DNA of 64,000 bases from assembly GCA_011525365.1 (NCBI GenBank), contig WTGQ01000002.1:1883862-1947861 (forward strand). The letters run 5' to 3'. The translations under genes and the position numbers were made by a program. The notes below the pieces were generated by a model that searched no databases, was not told where the DNA came from, and saw only the letters and a list, made by a program, of their open reading frames with translations. Positions 54,388 to 62,211 of this stretch are shown one piece after another. Source of the stretch: Acidobacteriota bacterium (GTDB lineage Bacteria > Acidobacteriota > Thermoanaerobaculia > Multivoradales > Multivoraceae). Each line of letters opens with the position of its first letter. Positions within the stretch are counted from its first letter, which is position 1.

Positions 54388-55518
54388 ATGGACCAACGAG
54401 GTTCCCCGTTCAATTCCCCCGCCTTGTGGGGGTTGGCCTGTCTGGCCGTGTTCCTCGGGGCAGCGACTTGCGCCCAGGCCGGGGCCCAGGAGCGTGAGAG
54501 CGATACCCCGGCTCCTGAGGCCGCCAGGGAGGCTTCGTCCGCGCCGACGACGGCAGGAGCCGGGGCGACCGCCGACGAAGAGACACACCCCTGCGTTTCC
54601 GAGTACCTCGAAGGACGATCGTGGATCGACTGGCTGAACCTTCGCCTTCACCGAACCGCCTGTGAGACGGCACTGTGGTTCGACCACCTGTTCGGCGACT
54701 ACCGCCTCGACGAGGAACTGGAAGCGACCTACGGACGTGCCCTCGTCGGAGTGGTCTGGGACGAGCACTACGGGTTCGAGGAGGACTTGAGCTTTCGCGC
54801 CCGCCTCCACTTCCCGAACATGGAGCGGCGTCTCAACGCCTTCATCGGTCGCGACGACCGGGAGGACGTTCTGGAGGACGCCCAGCGCCGCGGAACGACC
54901 TCCCTGCCGCGGATGTTCGACCCTGAGGACGACGAGTGGTTGGTGGGACTCGGCTACCGGCCGATCTCGGGACGCAACGGAGACCTGGACTTCGATCTCG
55001 GCATGAACTTCAACTTTCCGGTCGAGCCCTGGGTCCGCGCCCGCTACAAGCACCGTTCCTTTCTCTCGGAAACCGACCTCGTCCGCTTCCGGCATACGTT
55101 GTTCTGGGAGCGGGAAGATGGTTGGGGGCTGGCAACCCGGATCGACTACGAGCACGCCTTCCCGACCGGTTCCATGCTGAGATGGCGCGGCGCCGGGAAG
55201 ATCTCGGACATCACCAGGGGAGCCGACTGGTTCAGCGAGCTGAGCTACTACCACCGGCTGGGCCGCCGCCGCGCCCTGGCGCACCAGATCGGCGCCAACG
55301 GCGAGACGGGCGCGCCGGTTCTCGTCGAGAACTACTTCGTGCGGTTCATCTACCGGCAGCAGATTCTGCGGGAGTGGCTGTTCCTCGAGATCGGTCCCGG
55401 CCTGGCCTGGCGGCGCGAAGAGCCCGATCAGCCCAGGGACTCCGTGCCGATTCTGCGTTTCGGCGTCGAGATGCTGTTCGGGGACTACCGGGGCCAGGGC
55501 ACTGCCGCGGGCAGATAG
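54388..55518 (+). CDS. Hypothetical secreted/outer-membrane beta-rich protein
   Basis: I do not recognise the family. A signal peptide (LWGLACLAVFLGAATCAQAGAQ) is followed by an Ala/Thr-rich disordered stretch to about residue 70. The mature part has repeated amphipathic beta strands with aromatic ends, such as HYGFEEDLSFRARLHFP, WLVGLGYRPISG, VRARYKHRSFLS and FLEIGPGLAWRREEP. The last strand ends FGVEMLFGDYRG. This is consistent with a small outer-membrane barrel of perhaps 10-14 strands. It is monocistronic, divergent from dnaB and upstream of a crotonase-fold gene by 37 bp. An inverted repeat (ATTCTCG/CGAGAAT, 54313-54336) lies in its upstream gap. Confidence 0.7.
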   Translation: MDQRGSPFNSPALWGLACLAVFLGAATCAQAGAQERESDTPAPEAAREASSAPTTAGAGATADEETHPCVSEYLEGRSWIDWLNLRLHRTACETALWFDHLFGDYRLDEELEATYGRALVGVVWDEHYGFEEDLSFRARLHFPNMERRLNAFIGRDDREDVLEDAQRRGTTSLPRMFDPEDDEWLVGLGYRPISGRNGDLDFDLGMNFNFPVEPWVRARYKHRSFLSETDLVRFRHTLFWEREDGWGLATRIDYEHAFPTGSMLRWRGAGKISDITRGADWFSELSYYHRLGRRRALAHQIGANGETGAPVLVENYFVRFIYRQQILREWLFLEIGPGLAWRREEPDQPRDSVPILRFGVEMLFGDYRGQGTAAGR

Positions 55519-55555
55519 AGTCCAGCACCTCAGGAACCAGGAAGCGAGGCGCGAG

Positions 55556-56341
55556 ATGAGCGACGGCAGCCCGGATAACGGCGAGGTGACGGTGGCGATC
55601 GGTGACGACCTGGTCGCCGAGATCGAGATCCACCGGCCGCCCAACAACTTCTTCGACCTCGACCTGATCGGTGAACTGGCAACGGTGATCGGGGAACTCG
55701 ACGAGCGGGACGACTGCCGCGCGGCCGTGCTCTGCTCGGAGGGCAAGCACTTCTGCGCCGGCGCGAACCTGAACGCGCGGCGGGATGCGACCGGCGACGG
55801 CGGCGAGCGCCACCTCTACGACGAGGCTGTTCGCCTGTTCGACACCAAGACCCCGATCGTGGCCGCGATCCAGGGTGCGGCCGTCGGGGGCGGTCTGGGA
55901 CTGGCCCTCATGCCGGACTTCCGCGTCGCCTGTCCCGAGGCGCGGTTTTCAGCCAACTTTGCCCGCCTGGGGTTCGTTCAGGGCTTCGGGCTGACCGTGA
56001 CGCTGCCGCGCCTGGTCGGCCGCCAGCGGGCGATGGAGATGTTCTACACCGGCCGCCGGGTCAAGGGCGAGGAGGCGGTTCAAATCGGTCTCTGCGACGA
56101 CCTCGTGCCGCTGGACCAGGTACGTGCCCGTGCCCGGGAACTTGCCGGAGAGATTGCCGCTTCGGCGCCGCTCGCGGTGCGTTCGATCCGGGAGATGATG
56201 CGGGGACGGCTGGCGGCGGAAATCCGCAGCGCGACCGACCACGAGAAGGCGGAACAGAACCGGTTGCGGCAGACCGCGGACTTCGCGGAAGGAGTGCGCG
56301 CCATGACGGAGCGTCGTCCGCCGCGGTTCGTCGGCGCCTGA
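55556..56341 (+). CDS. Crotonase-fold (enoyl-CoA hydratase/isomerase family) protein
   Basis: The 261-residue protein has the fold's oxyanion-hole segments KHFCAGANLNARRD and IQGAAVGGGLGLALMPDFRVA. Both glutamates that perform hydration in rat enoyl-CoA hydratase are replaced. GGGCEL becomes GGGLGL, and the second Glu position (FGQPEI) reads FSANFA. It may be an isomerase, hydrolase or decarboxylase of acyl-CoAs instead. It converges on feoB with a 6-bp gap. Confidence 0.87.
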   Translation: MSDGSPDNGEVTVAIGDDLVAEIEIHRPPNNFFDLDLIGELATVIGELDERDDCRAAVLCSEGKHFCAGANLNARRDATGDGGERHLYDEAVRLFDTKTPIVAAIQGAAVGGGLGLALMPDFRVACPEARFSANFARLGFVQGFGLTVTLPRLVGRQRAMEMFYTGRRVKGEEAVQIGLCDDLVPLDQVRARARELAGEIAASAPLAVRSIREMMRGRLAAEIRSATDHEKAEQNRLRQTADFAEGVRAMTERRPPRFVGA

Positions 56342-56347
56342 CGGAAG

Positions 56348-58276
56348 TCAGGCGCCGGCTGCCGAAGCGAGGACGAAGGTCAGCCAGGCGCTCAGCCAGG
56401 CCAGGCCGTTCATGTACGCGAACGTGAACGCGGGCCATCGCCATCCCCCGGTTTCGCGCCGGATCACGGCCAGCGTAGACATGCACTGCATCGCGAAGGC
56501 GAAGTAGACCAGGAGGGCCAGCGCCGAGGCCCGGGACAGAAGCGGCGCTCTCCCGCCTTCTCCGCTGCCGGAGAGCAGGACGCCGAGGCTTTCCTCGTCC
56601 TGTCCTTCCTGGGCGTAGATCTGGGCCAGCGTGGCAACCATCACCTCGCGGGCGGCCTGCGAGGCGACCAGACCGACGTTGATTCGCCAGTCGAAGTCCA
56701 TGGGAGCGAAGACGGGTTCCAGCAGCCGCCCGGCGGAAGCCGCGTAGCTCCCTTCGAGAACCAGTCGCTGGTTCTCGGCCACGGAGAGTTCAGGGTCCAC
56801 CGGACGCCGCGGCAGGTTGAGCAGAAACCAGAGGACGACGCTGACGGCGAGGATGATCGTGCCCGCTCGGCGCAGGAACAGCTTCGCCCGGTCCCAGACC
56901 CCGAGGGCGATGTCGCTGGGTCGGGGCAACCTGTACGGCGGAAGCTCCAGGTAGAAGGGCAGAGAGGCGCCGCGCAGGAGACCGCGCTTGAACACGGCCG
57001 CCGAAAGCAAGGCGGCTCCGGTGCCGAGGAAGTAGAGACCCATCAGCGTCAGTCCCTGCCAGGTAAAGGGACCAAGAACCGGATCGGCCGGAATGAAAGC
57101 GGCGATCAGCAGCAGGTAGACGGGCAGCCGGGCAGAGCAGGTCGCGAATGGAGCAACGAGGATCGTGGTCAACCGGTCGCGCGGGGATGGGATCGTTCGC
57201 GTCGCCATGATCCCGGGCACGGCACAGGCATAGGAGGACAGGAGGGCGATGAAGCAACGGCCCTCCAGTCCGACCCAACCCATCACGCGGTCGACGACGA
57301 ACGCGGCCCGGGCCATGTAGCCGCAGGCCTCCAGGAACAGGATGACCGTGAAGAGGAGCACGATCTGGGGCAGGAAGACGATCACCGCGCCGACGCCGCG
57401 GATCACGCCGTCGGCCATGAGGCGGGTGACCGCCGTGTCCGGCAGCGTTGCCAGGACCTGGTCGGCGACCCCGTCCATCAGCCCGGACAGGAAGTCCATG
57501 GCGGGAGTGGCCCACGTGAAGATGGCCTGGAAGAAGAACGCCACGAAAGTCAGAAAGACGGCGGACCCGATGACCGGGTGAAGCAGGAGGCGGTCCAGGC
57601 GTCGGGTCCAGCGATTCGGTTCCGGGACCTGCCGGCGGCAGGCACCCAGGACCGCGCGCGCCCAGGCGAATCGGTCCTCCGGCGTTCTCGCCTCCCCACC
57701 CTGTAGCAAGCTGGGGCTCGCGGTCCAGTCCCAGGGCGCGCCGACCAACGCGCCGAGATCGTCGATACCGAGGCCGCGATTCCCGACCACCCCAACCACC
57801 GGCACGCCGAGCTCCTGCTGGAGTTCCTTCGGATCGATCTCGCCGTGTCGCGCCTTCAACTCGTCGATCATCGTCAGGGCGACACAGACGGGCAGGCCCA
57901 GGCCGGCTGCTTCGGCCAGCAAAGGCAAGCCCCGTTCGATCGTAGTGGCGTCCACTACCACCACGACGCCATCCGGGGGCGGCTCGCCGAAACCACCTTC
58001 GAGCACCTGGACCGCGACCGTCTCGTCTTCCGATTGCGGCTGAAGGCTGTAGACGCCGGGCAGGTCGACCAGGCAGACATCGTCGGTTCCGAACCTCCCC
58101 TGGAGATCGGCCTCGCGACGGTCGACCGTGACGCCCGGGTAGTTGCCGGCCTTGGCCCGATGCCCGGTGAGTGCGTTGAACAGGGTCGTCTTGCCGGAGT
58201 TCGGCGCCCCCAGGATCGCGATACGACCCGGCCGCCTCGGGGGCGTGACAGGCCTCAACCGGACCAGTGCGGTCAT
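56348..58276 (-). CDS. feoB: Ferrous iron transport protein B
   Basis: FeoB is a GTPase-coupled ferrous iron importer. The G domain has ILGAPNSGKTTLFNALTGHRAKAGNYPGVTVDRR and LVDLPGVYSLQPQSEDE at the N-terminus. The membrane part includes the Gate motif ATCSARLPVYLLLIAAF and a second gate around GVWDRAKLFLRRAGTIILAVSVVLWFLL. At 642 residues it is shorter than E. coli FeoB (773) but complete. The ATG overlaps the feoA stop. Near the other end of the window an NRAMP-like gene also concerns metals. Confidence 0.95.
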   Translation of the reverse strand: MTALVRLRPVTPPRRPGRIAILGAPNSGKTTLFNALTGHRAKAGNYPGVTVDRREADLQGRFGTDDVCLVDLPGVYSLQPQSEDETVAVQVLEGGFGEPPPDGVVVVVDATTIERGLPLLAEAAGLGLPVCVALTMIDELKARHGEIDPKELQQELGVPVVGVVGNRGLGIDDLGALVGAPWDWTASPSLLQGGEARTPEDRFAWARAVLGACRRQVPEPNRWTRRLDRLLLHPVIGSAVFLTFVAFFFQAIFTWATPAMDFLSGLMDGVADQVLATLPDTAVTRLMADGVIRGVGAVIVFLPQIVLLFTVILFLEACGYMARAAFVVDRVMGWVGLEGRCFIALLSSYACAVPGIMATRTIPSPRDRLTTILVAPFATCSARLPVYLLLIAAFIPADPVLGPFTWQGLTLMGLYFLGTGAALLSAAVFKRGLLRGASLPFYLELPPYRLPRPSDIALGVWDRAKLFLRRAGTIILAVSVVLWFLLNLPRRPVDPELSVAENQRLVLEGSYAASAGRLLEPVFAPMDFDWRINVGLVASQAAREVMVATLAQIYAQEGQDEESLGVLLSGSGEGGRAPLLSRASALALLVYFAFAMQCMSTLAVIRRETGGWRWPAFTFAYMNGLAWLSAWLTFVLASAAGA

Positions 58277-58518
58277 GCGCCGGCCCGATGCACCCGGATC
58301 CGGCGGGCCTCGCCGCGCCGCAGACTCATGAGCGCGCCGCGAAGCTCGTACATCGCGGGATCACCGAGCGGTGCCCGGCGAATGAACCGAACCGGCGCTC
58401 CGGTGCAGAAGCCGATCTCCCGGAGGCGTCTGCTCGCGGCGCCGGTGCCGGTTACCTCGGCGATCTCAAGTAACCGCCCATCGCTGGCGTCGGCCACGTC
58501 GGCCAAGGTTCGGTCCAT
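58273..58518 (-). CDS. feoA: Ferrous iron transport protein A
   Basis: FeoA is a small SH3-like partner of FeoB. The 81-residue protein shows the family core: LLEIAEVTGTGAASRRLREIGFCTGAPVRFIRRAPLGDPAMYELRGALMSLRRGEARRIRV. I trimmed the start to ATG 58518; the open frame to 58605 runs into the tRNA-Leu. TACTAT lies 11 nt upstream of the ATG and may be the -10. No Fur-type box is obvious. Confidence 0.9.
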   Translation of the reverse strand: MDRTLADVADASDGRLLEIAEVTGTGAASRRLREIGFCTGAPVRFIRRAPLGDPAMYELRGALMSLRRGEARRIRVHRAGA

Positions 58519-58575
58519 TTCGGACCGGGATAGTACCAGTTCCAGATTGACTGTGTCGGCGTTCGCAGGAAACCG

Positions 58576-58663
58576 TGGTGCCGGAGGCGGGATTCGAACC
58601 CGCACGCCCTCAGAGGGGCGGGGGATTTTAAGTCCCCTGCGTCTGCCGTTCCGCCACTCCGGC
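58576..58663 (-). tRNA. tRNA-Leu (TAA)
   Basis: Class II tRNA on the minus strand. Acceptor GCCGGAG/CTCCGGC is followed by A and an encoded CCA. The anticodon loop CTTAAAA gives anticodon TAA, and a long variable arm follows. It resembles tRNA-Leu (CAA) at 46963 in its acceptor and D-arm. Confidence 0.97.
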
Positions 58664-58686
58664 CCTTGCGCTGCGAGTCGAGAATC

Positions 58687-58761
58687 TGGAGGCGACGGCC
58701 GGATTCGAACCGGCGAATAAGGGTTTTGCAGACCCTCGCCTTACCACTTGGCCACGTCGCC
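58687..58761 (-). tRNA. tRNA-Cys (GCA)
   Basis: Minus strand. Acceptor GGCGACG/CGTCGCC, discriminator T, encoded CCA. The anticodon loop CTGCAAA gives GCA. It lies 23 bp upstream of tRNA-Leu in the sense of transcription. Confidence 0.97.
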
Positions 58762-58802
58762 TCGGGGGACCTCGCTACCGGTCTCAAACCGCTTGGATCG
58801 CG

Positions 58803-58877
58803 TGGAGCGGGAAACGGGATTCGAACCCGCGACCCCAACCTTGGCAAGGTTGTGCTCTACCACTGAGCTATTCCCGC
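58803..58877 (-). tRNA. tRNA-Gly (GCC)
   Basis: Minus strand. Acceptor GCGGGAA/TTCCCGC, discriminator T, encoded CCA. The anticodon loop TTGCCAA gives GCC. It opens the Gly-Cys-Leu array, an order seen in many bacteria. Confidence 0.97.
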
Positions 58878-58976
58878 ACCCGAGCGAACCCAGCCGTGCA
58901 ACCGGCAGGCCCTGATTCGGGAGAATACGGCTCCCCTCTGGACAGTGTCAACTCACTTCGCGAGTAGGAGCGCCGC

Positions 58977-59411
58977 TCAGAGCCAGCTTTGCCGTCCGGC
59001 TTCGTCGACCGTGAACGCGTCGGGGTAGTGCGTGAGAATCCAGTCGCCTTCGTCGGCCGACCAGGTCGCCGTCACGACATCGAAGCGACAGGGGCGACGC
59101 CGGAAAGCCGACTGTTCCGGCTGGCACAGAAAGGCCTCCGCGGCTCGAACCAGGCGGCCCCGCTTGCGGCGATCCACGGCCGCGACGGCGCCGCCGAATC
59201 GCGGGTCGAAACGGGCCTTGACCTCCACGAAGCAGAGCGTGTCGCCGTCCATTGTGATCAGGTCGAGCTCGCCGACCAGCGAGTCGAAGTTCCGTTCCAG
59301 AATCCGGTGGCCCCGGGCCTGGAGCAGCTCGGCAGCCGCCCGCTCAGCCTCCGCACCACTCAGGCGCCGCGGGAATCTCCTGCGAGCGCACACGGCTTCC
59401 GCTCCGCTCAC
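58977..59411 (-). CDS. YraN family (UPF0102) putative endonuclease-fold protein
   Basis: The 144-residue protein has the restriction-endonuclease-like core GAEAERAAAELLQARGHRILERNF, GELDLITMDGDTLCFVEVKAR and RRKRGRLVRAAEAFL, whose E-D-EVK pattern suits a Mg2+ nuclease. Its function is unproven in bacteria. GTG 59411 overlaps the cysS stop (GTGA), so it is coupled to cysS rather than to the usual rsmI or rnhB. Confidence 0.92.
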   Translation of the reverse strand: MSGAEAVCARRRFPRRLSGAEAERAAAELLQARGHRILERNFDSLVGELDLITMDGDTLCFVEVKARFDPRFGGAVAAVDRRKRGRLVRAAEAFLCQPEQSAFRRRPCRFDVVTATWSADEGDWILTHYPDAFTVDEAGRQSWL

Positions 59412-60817
59412 GAGCGCTTCCAGCGGCTGCCGCCGGGTGCGTCCTCGACCACTACTCCGGCCTCGCTCAACTGGTCGCGGATCCGGTCCGCGGCAGCGAA
59501 GTCTCGGCTGGCCCGCGCCTCGCTCCTGGCCTCGACGAGGGCATCGATCTCCGCGTCGCTCAGCGCGCCCTCGGCTTCGGTGAAATCGGCCCAGGCCCCC
59601 GCGTCGAGTACTGCCAGAACCTGATCGGCCCGGTCGAGGGAGGCCTCTACCCGGGCCTTGCCATCGGCTGGCAGGCCGTTGTCGATGATCCCGTTCACCT
59701 CGTGTACGAACGTGAAGACCGCGCCCAGCGCGGCGGCGGTGTTCAGATCGTCGGCGAGGGCCGCCGCGAAGGCGTTCTCGAAGTCGCTGGCGGCCTGGTC
59801 CAGCGGAACCGGATCGCTCTTCTGCTCCACCTCGTGTCCTAGCCTGAAGCGCATGTCGTCGATGCGCTTCAGCGCGCGGTCGGCCTCGGCCAGCTTGTCG
59901 AACGTGAAGTCGAGTTGCTGGCGGTAGTGCACCGACGCCAGCAGATAGCGGATCGACCGGGCGGAAAGGCGGAGGTCGAGAAGGTCGCCCAGGGTGTAGC
60001 AGTTGCCGAGAGATTTTGACATCTTCTCGCCGTCCACCGTCAGGTGCTCGGAGTGGAGCCAGTAGCGCGCCAGTGGACGGTCGTTGGCCGACTCGCTCTG
60101 GGCGATCTCGTTCTCATGGTGGGGAAAGAGGTTGTCCACGCCGCCGCAGTGGATGTCGAACGTCGTACCCAGGTACTTCTGGCTCATCGCCGAGCACTCG
60201 ATGTGCCATCCCGGGCGGCCCGGCCCCCAGGGCGACGCCCACTCGGGCTCGCCCTCCTTCGCCCCCTTCCAGAGGACGAAGTCGCGCGCATCCTCCTTGG
60301 CGTACTCGTCAGTCTGCACGCGCTGGCCGCGCCGCACATGATCGAGATCGATCCCCGACAGCTTTCCGTAGTCCTCGTCGGCGGCGATCCGGAAGAAGAC
60401 CGAGTCGTCGGCCCGATAGGCGTAGCCCGCCGCCAGCAGACGCTCGATCATGGCGATCATCTCGGCCACGTGCTCGGTCGCCCGCGGGTAGTGCTCTACA
60501 GGCTCGATGCGCAGGGTGGTCAGATCCTCGAAGAACGACCCGACATGGGGCGCCGTGAAGCTTCCGATGTCGACTTCCGCCTCAAGCGCGGCGGCGATGA
60601 TCTTGTCCTCGACATCGGTCAGGTTCATCGCCTGGGTAACCTGGTAGCCGAAGAACCGAAGCGTCCGGCGCAGGACGTCCTCGAAGATGAAGGTGCGCAG
60701 GTTGCCGATGTGTACGCGGTCGTAGACCGTCGGGCCGCAGGTGTAGAGGCGGATGTGGCCGGGCTCGAGCGGCTCGAGTTCCTGCAGGCGCCGTCCGAGG
60801 GAGTTGAAGAGCTTCAC
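59408..60817 (-). CDS. cysS: Cysteinyl-tRNA synthetase
   Basis: CysRS charges tRNA-Cys, whose gene lies about 650 bp downstream. The 469 residues include YTCGPTVYDRVHIGNLR (zinc Cys and HIGH-like HIGN), the zinc ligands in WHIECSAMS and HCGGVDNLFPHHENE, and GEKMSKSLGN. The C-terminal anticodon domain ends GVVVEDAPGGSRWKRS. GTG 60817 starts it, with weak GGAT upstream. Confidence 0.96.
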   Translation of the reverse strand: MKLFNSLGRRLQELEPLEPGHIRLYTCGPTVYDRVHIGNLRTFIFEDVLRRTLRFFGYQVTQAMNLTDVEDKIIAAALEAEVDIGSFTAPHVGSFFEDLTTLRIEPVEHYPRATEHVAEMIAMIERLLAAGYAYRADDSVFFRIAADEDYGKLSGIDLDHVRRGQRVQTDEYAKEDARDFVLWKGAKEGEPEWASPWGPGRPGWHIECSAMSQKYLGTTFDIHCGGVDNLFPHHENEIAQSESANDRPLARYWLHSEHLTVDGEKMSKSLGNCYTLGDLLDLRLSARSIRYLLASVHYRQQLDFTFDKLAEADRALKRIDDMRFRLGHEVEQKSDPVPLDQAASDFENAFAAALADDLNTAAALGAVFTFVHEVNGIIDNGLPADGKARVEASLDRADQVLAVLDAGAWADFTEAEGALSDAEIDALVEARSEARASRDFAAADRIRDQLSEAGVVVEDAPGGSRWKRS

Positions 60818-60921
60818 TGGCTTGATCCGGCGTCCGGGGGCAGGTCGGTGTGAAGGAGCGACAGTAGCAACGCGTGTCGACCCGGGTCCAGGCGTTGAGG
60901 TCGCCGGCTCGGGGATGGCCT

Positions 60922-61437
60922 TCAGAGGTCGATCGAGACTGTTCCTCCGTGCCAGTTCAGGGCCAGTCGGTCGCCGAAACTGTCGAAGGCTTCCTCGCCG
61001 CCGAAGCCGAATCGGCCGTTGCCGTTGGCGATGGCAGTGAAGCGAACGAAGACGATGGCCCCGCCGCCCGACAGGCCGGCGACCGGTCCGAGGTGTGTTG
61101 CGCCCACGAGGAGACGGCCCGCTGCCGCCTCCGTCGCCTCCAGACTCGGGAAGACGCCCCGGTCGTGACTTTCGTAGCGGAGCAGGTCCGCCGGAAACCG
61201 GAGTTCGAAGCCCAGGCCGTAGAGATCGTCGACGCCTGTGGCGTAGACCTCGATCTCGAGCGCCGACCCACTGGCGGTGCCGCGAAGAGCGACCGCGGCG
61301 TCACCTGGCGCCGCAGGCGAGAAGGTGACTCCCCTGGTCGTGACCGGGCCAACCGGAGCAGTCGGACTCCGTCCTCCACTCTCGCAGGCGAGCAGACTCA
61401 TCGCGGTGAGCACCGTCGCTGCCATCGAAAGGCGCAC
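60922..61437 (-). CDS. Cohesin-like domain lipoprotein
   Basis: The 171-residue protein begins with a lipoprotein signal (SMAATVLTAMSLLAC). The mature part is a single beta-sandwich resembling the cohesin/dockerin-binding or carbohydrate-binding family: VTFSPAAPGDAAVALRG, LEIEVYATGVDDLYGLGFELRFPADLL, GRLLVGATHLG and IVFVRFTAIANGNGRFGF. Clostridial cohesins bind dockerins in cellulosomes; no dockerin is visible here, so only the fold is suggested. The start is GTG 61437 or ATG 61425. It lies between def and cysS on the same strand. Confidence 0.7.
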   Translation of the reverse strand: MRLSMAATVLTAMSLLACESGGRSPTAPVGPVTTRGVTFSPAAPGDAAVALRGTASGSALEIEVYATGVDDLYGLGFELRFPADLLRYESHDRGVFPSLEATEAAAGRLLVGATHLGPVAGLSGGGAIVFVRFTAIANGNGRFGFGGEEAFDSFGDRLALNWHGGTVSIDL

Positions 61438-61462
61438 CGATCGCCGGCGGAAGAGGAAGTTC

Positions 61463-61990
61463 TCAGTTGCCGCCGGCGACGGCCGGTTCGGGTGACCGCA
61501 GGCGGCGCAGGAAGCTCCTGGCACGCTGCCGGCGCAATCCCCGGAGGCGGTCGACGAACAGGATGCCGTCCAGGTGGTCGAGCTCGTGCTGGATCGCCCT
61601 CGCTTCGAGCTCGTCCGCGTCGATTTCGTATGACTCCCCTTCCAGGTCGCGGGCGACGACGCGGACGGAAGCGGGCCGCGTAACCTGCTCGGTGAAGTCG
61701 GGAATCGACAAGCAGCCTTCGGTGTCCGTATCGACGCCCGCGGCATCTAGGATCTCCGGGTTCACGAGCACCCGAACCGCCTCCGGATCCACCCCCGCCG
61801 TGGGGTCCACCACCGCAACGCGCAACTCGACGCCGACCTGCGGCGCCGCGAGACCGACTCCTGGAGCGTCGTGCATGGTCTGGATCATGTCCTCGACCAG
61901 GCGTTCCAGGTCGGGGCCGAAGTCCTCAACAGGAGCGCATCGCACCCGAAGTACTGGATCCGGGTATTGACGAATGGGAAGAACGGGCAT
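61463..61990 (-). CDS. def: Peptide deformylase
   Basis: Def removes formyl from N-terminal fMet. The three metal motifs are intact: GVGLAAPQV near residue 45, EGCLSIPDF near 92 and QHELDHLDGILFVDRL near 134, with the HELDH zinc/iron site. At 175 residues it is of normal length, with a basic C-terminal tail. fmt and rsmB, usual neighbours, are not here. It is divergent from the FecR-type gene. Confidence 0.97.
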   Translation of the reverse strand: MPVLPIRQYPDPVLRVRCAPVEDFGPDLERLVEDMIQTMHDAPGVGLAAPQVGVELRVAVVDPTAGVDPEAVRVLVNPEILDAAGVDTDTEGCLSIPDFTEQVTRPASVRVVARDLEGESYEIDADELEARAIQHELDHLDGILFVDRLRGLRRQRARSFLRRLRSPEPAVAGGN

Positions 61991-62211
61991 GCGTTACGCG
62001 GCCCACGCGGGGACTCGTGGAATCATACGGGAAGGCGCCCGCTCCGACCCGACCGTCCCCTGGAGGTGACAGGCGTGTTTCGCTTGCATCGCACGGGGAG
62101 TCGAATCGTTGGATTGCCGCGGACGAACCGGACCCGCCTGCCTGGCACGCGGTTTGCTCGAAGCCAGAGGTGGTAGCTTCCCTTAGCTTCGATCCTCAGG
62201 GGGACTGTGCG

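Noticed and set aside
53857..55746. A 629-codon minus-strand frame upstream of dnaB
   Set aside because: It is out of frame with dnaB and antisense to two genes. dnaB itself starts at GTG 54170 with a strong SD.
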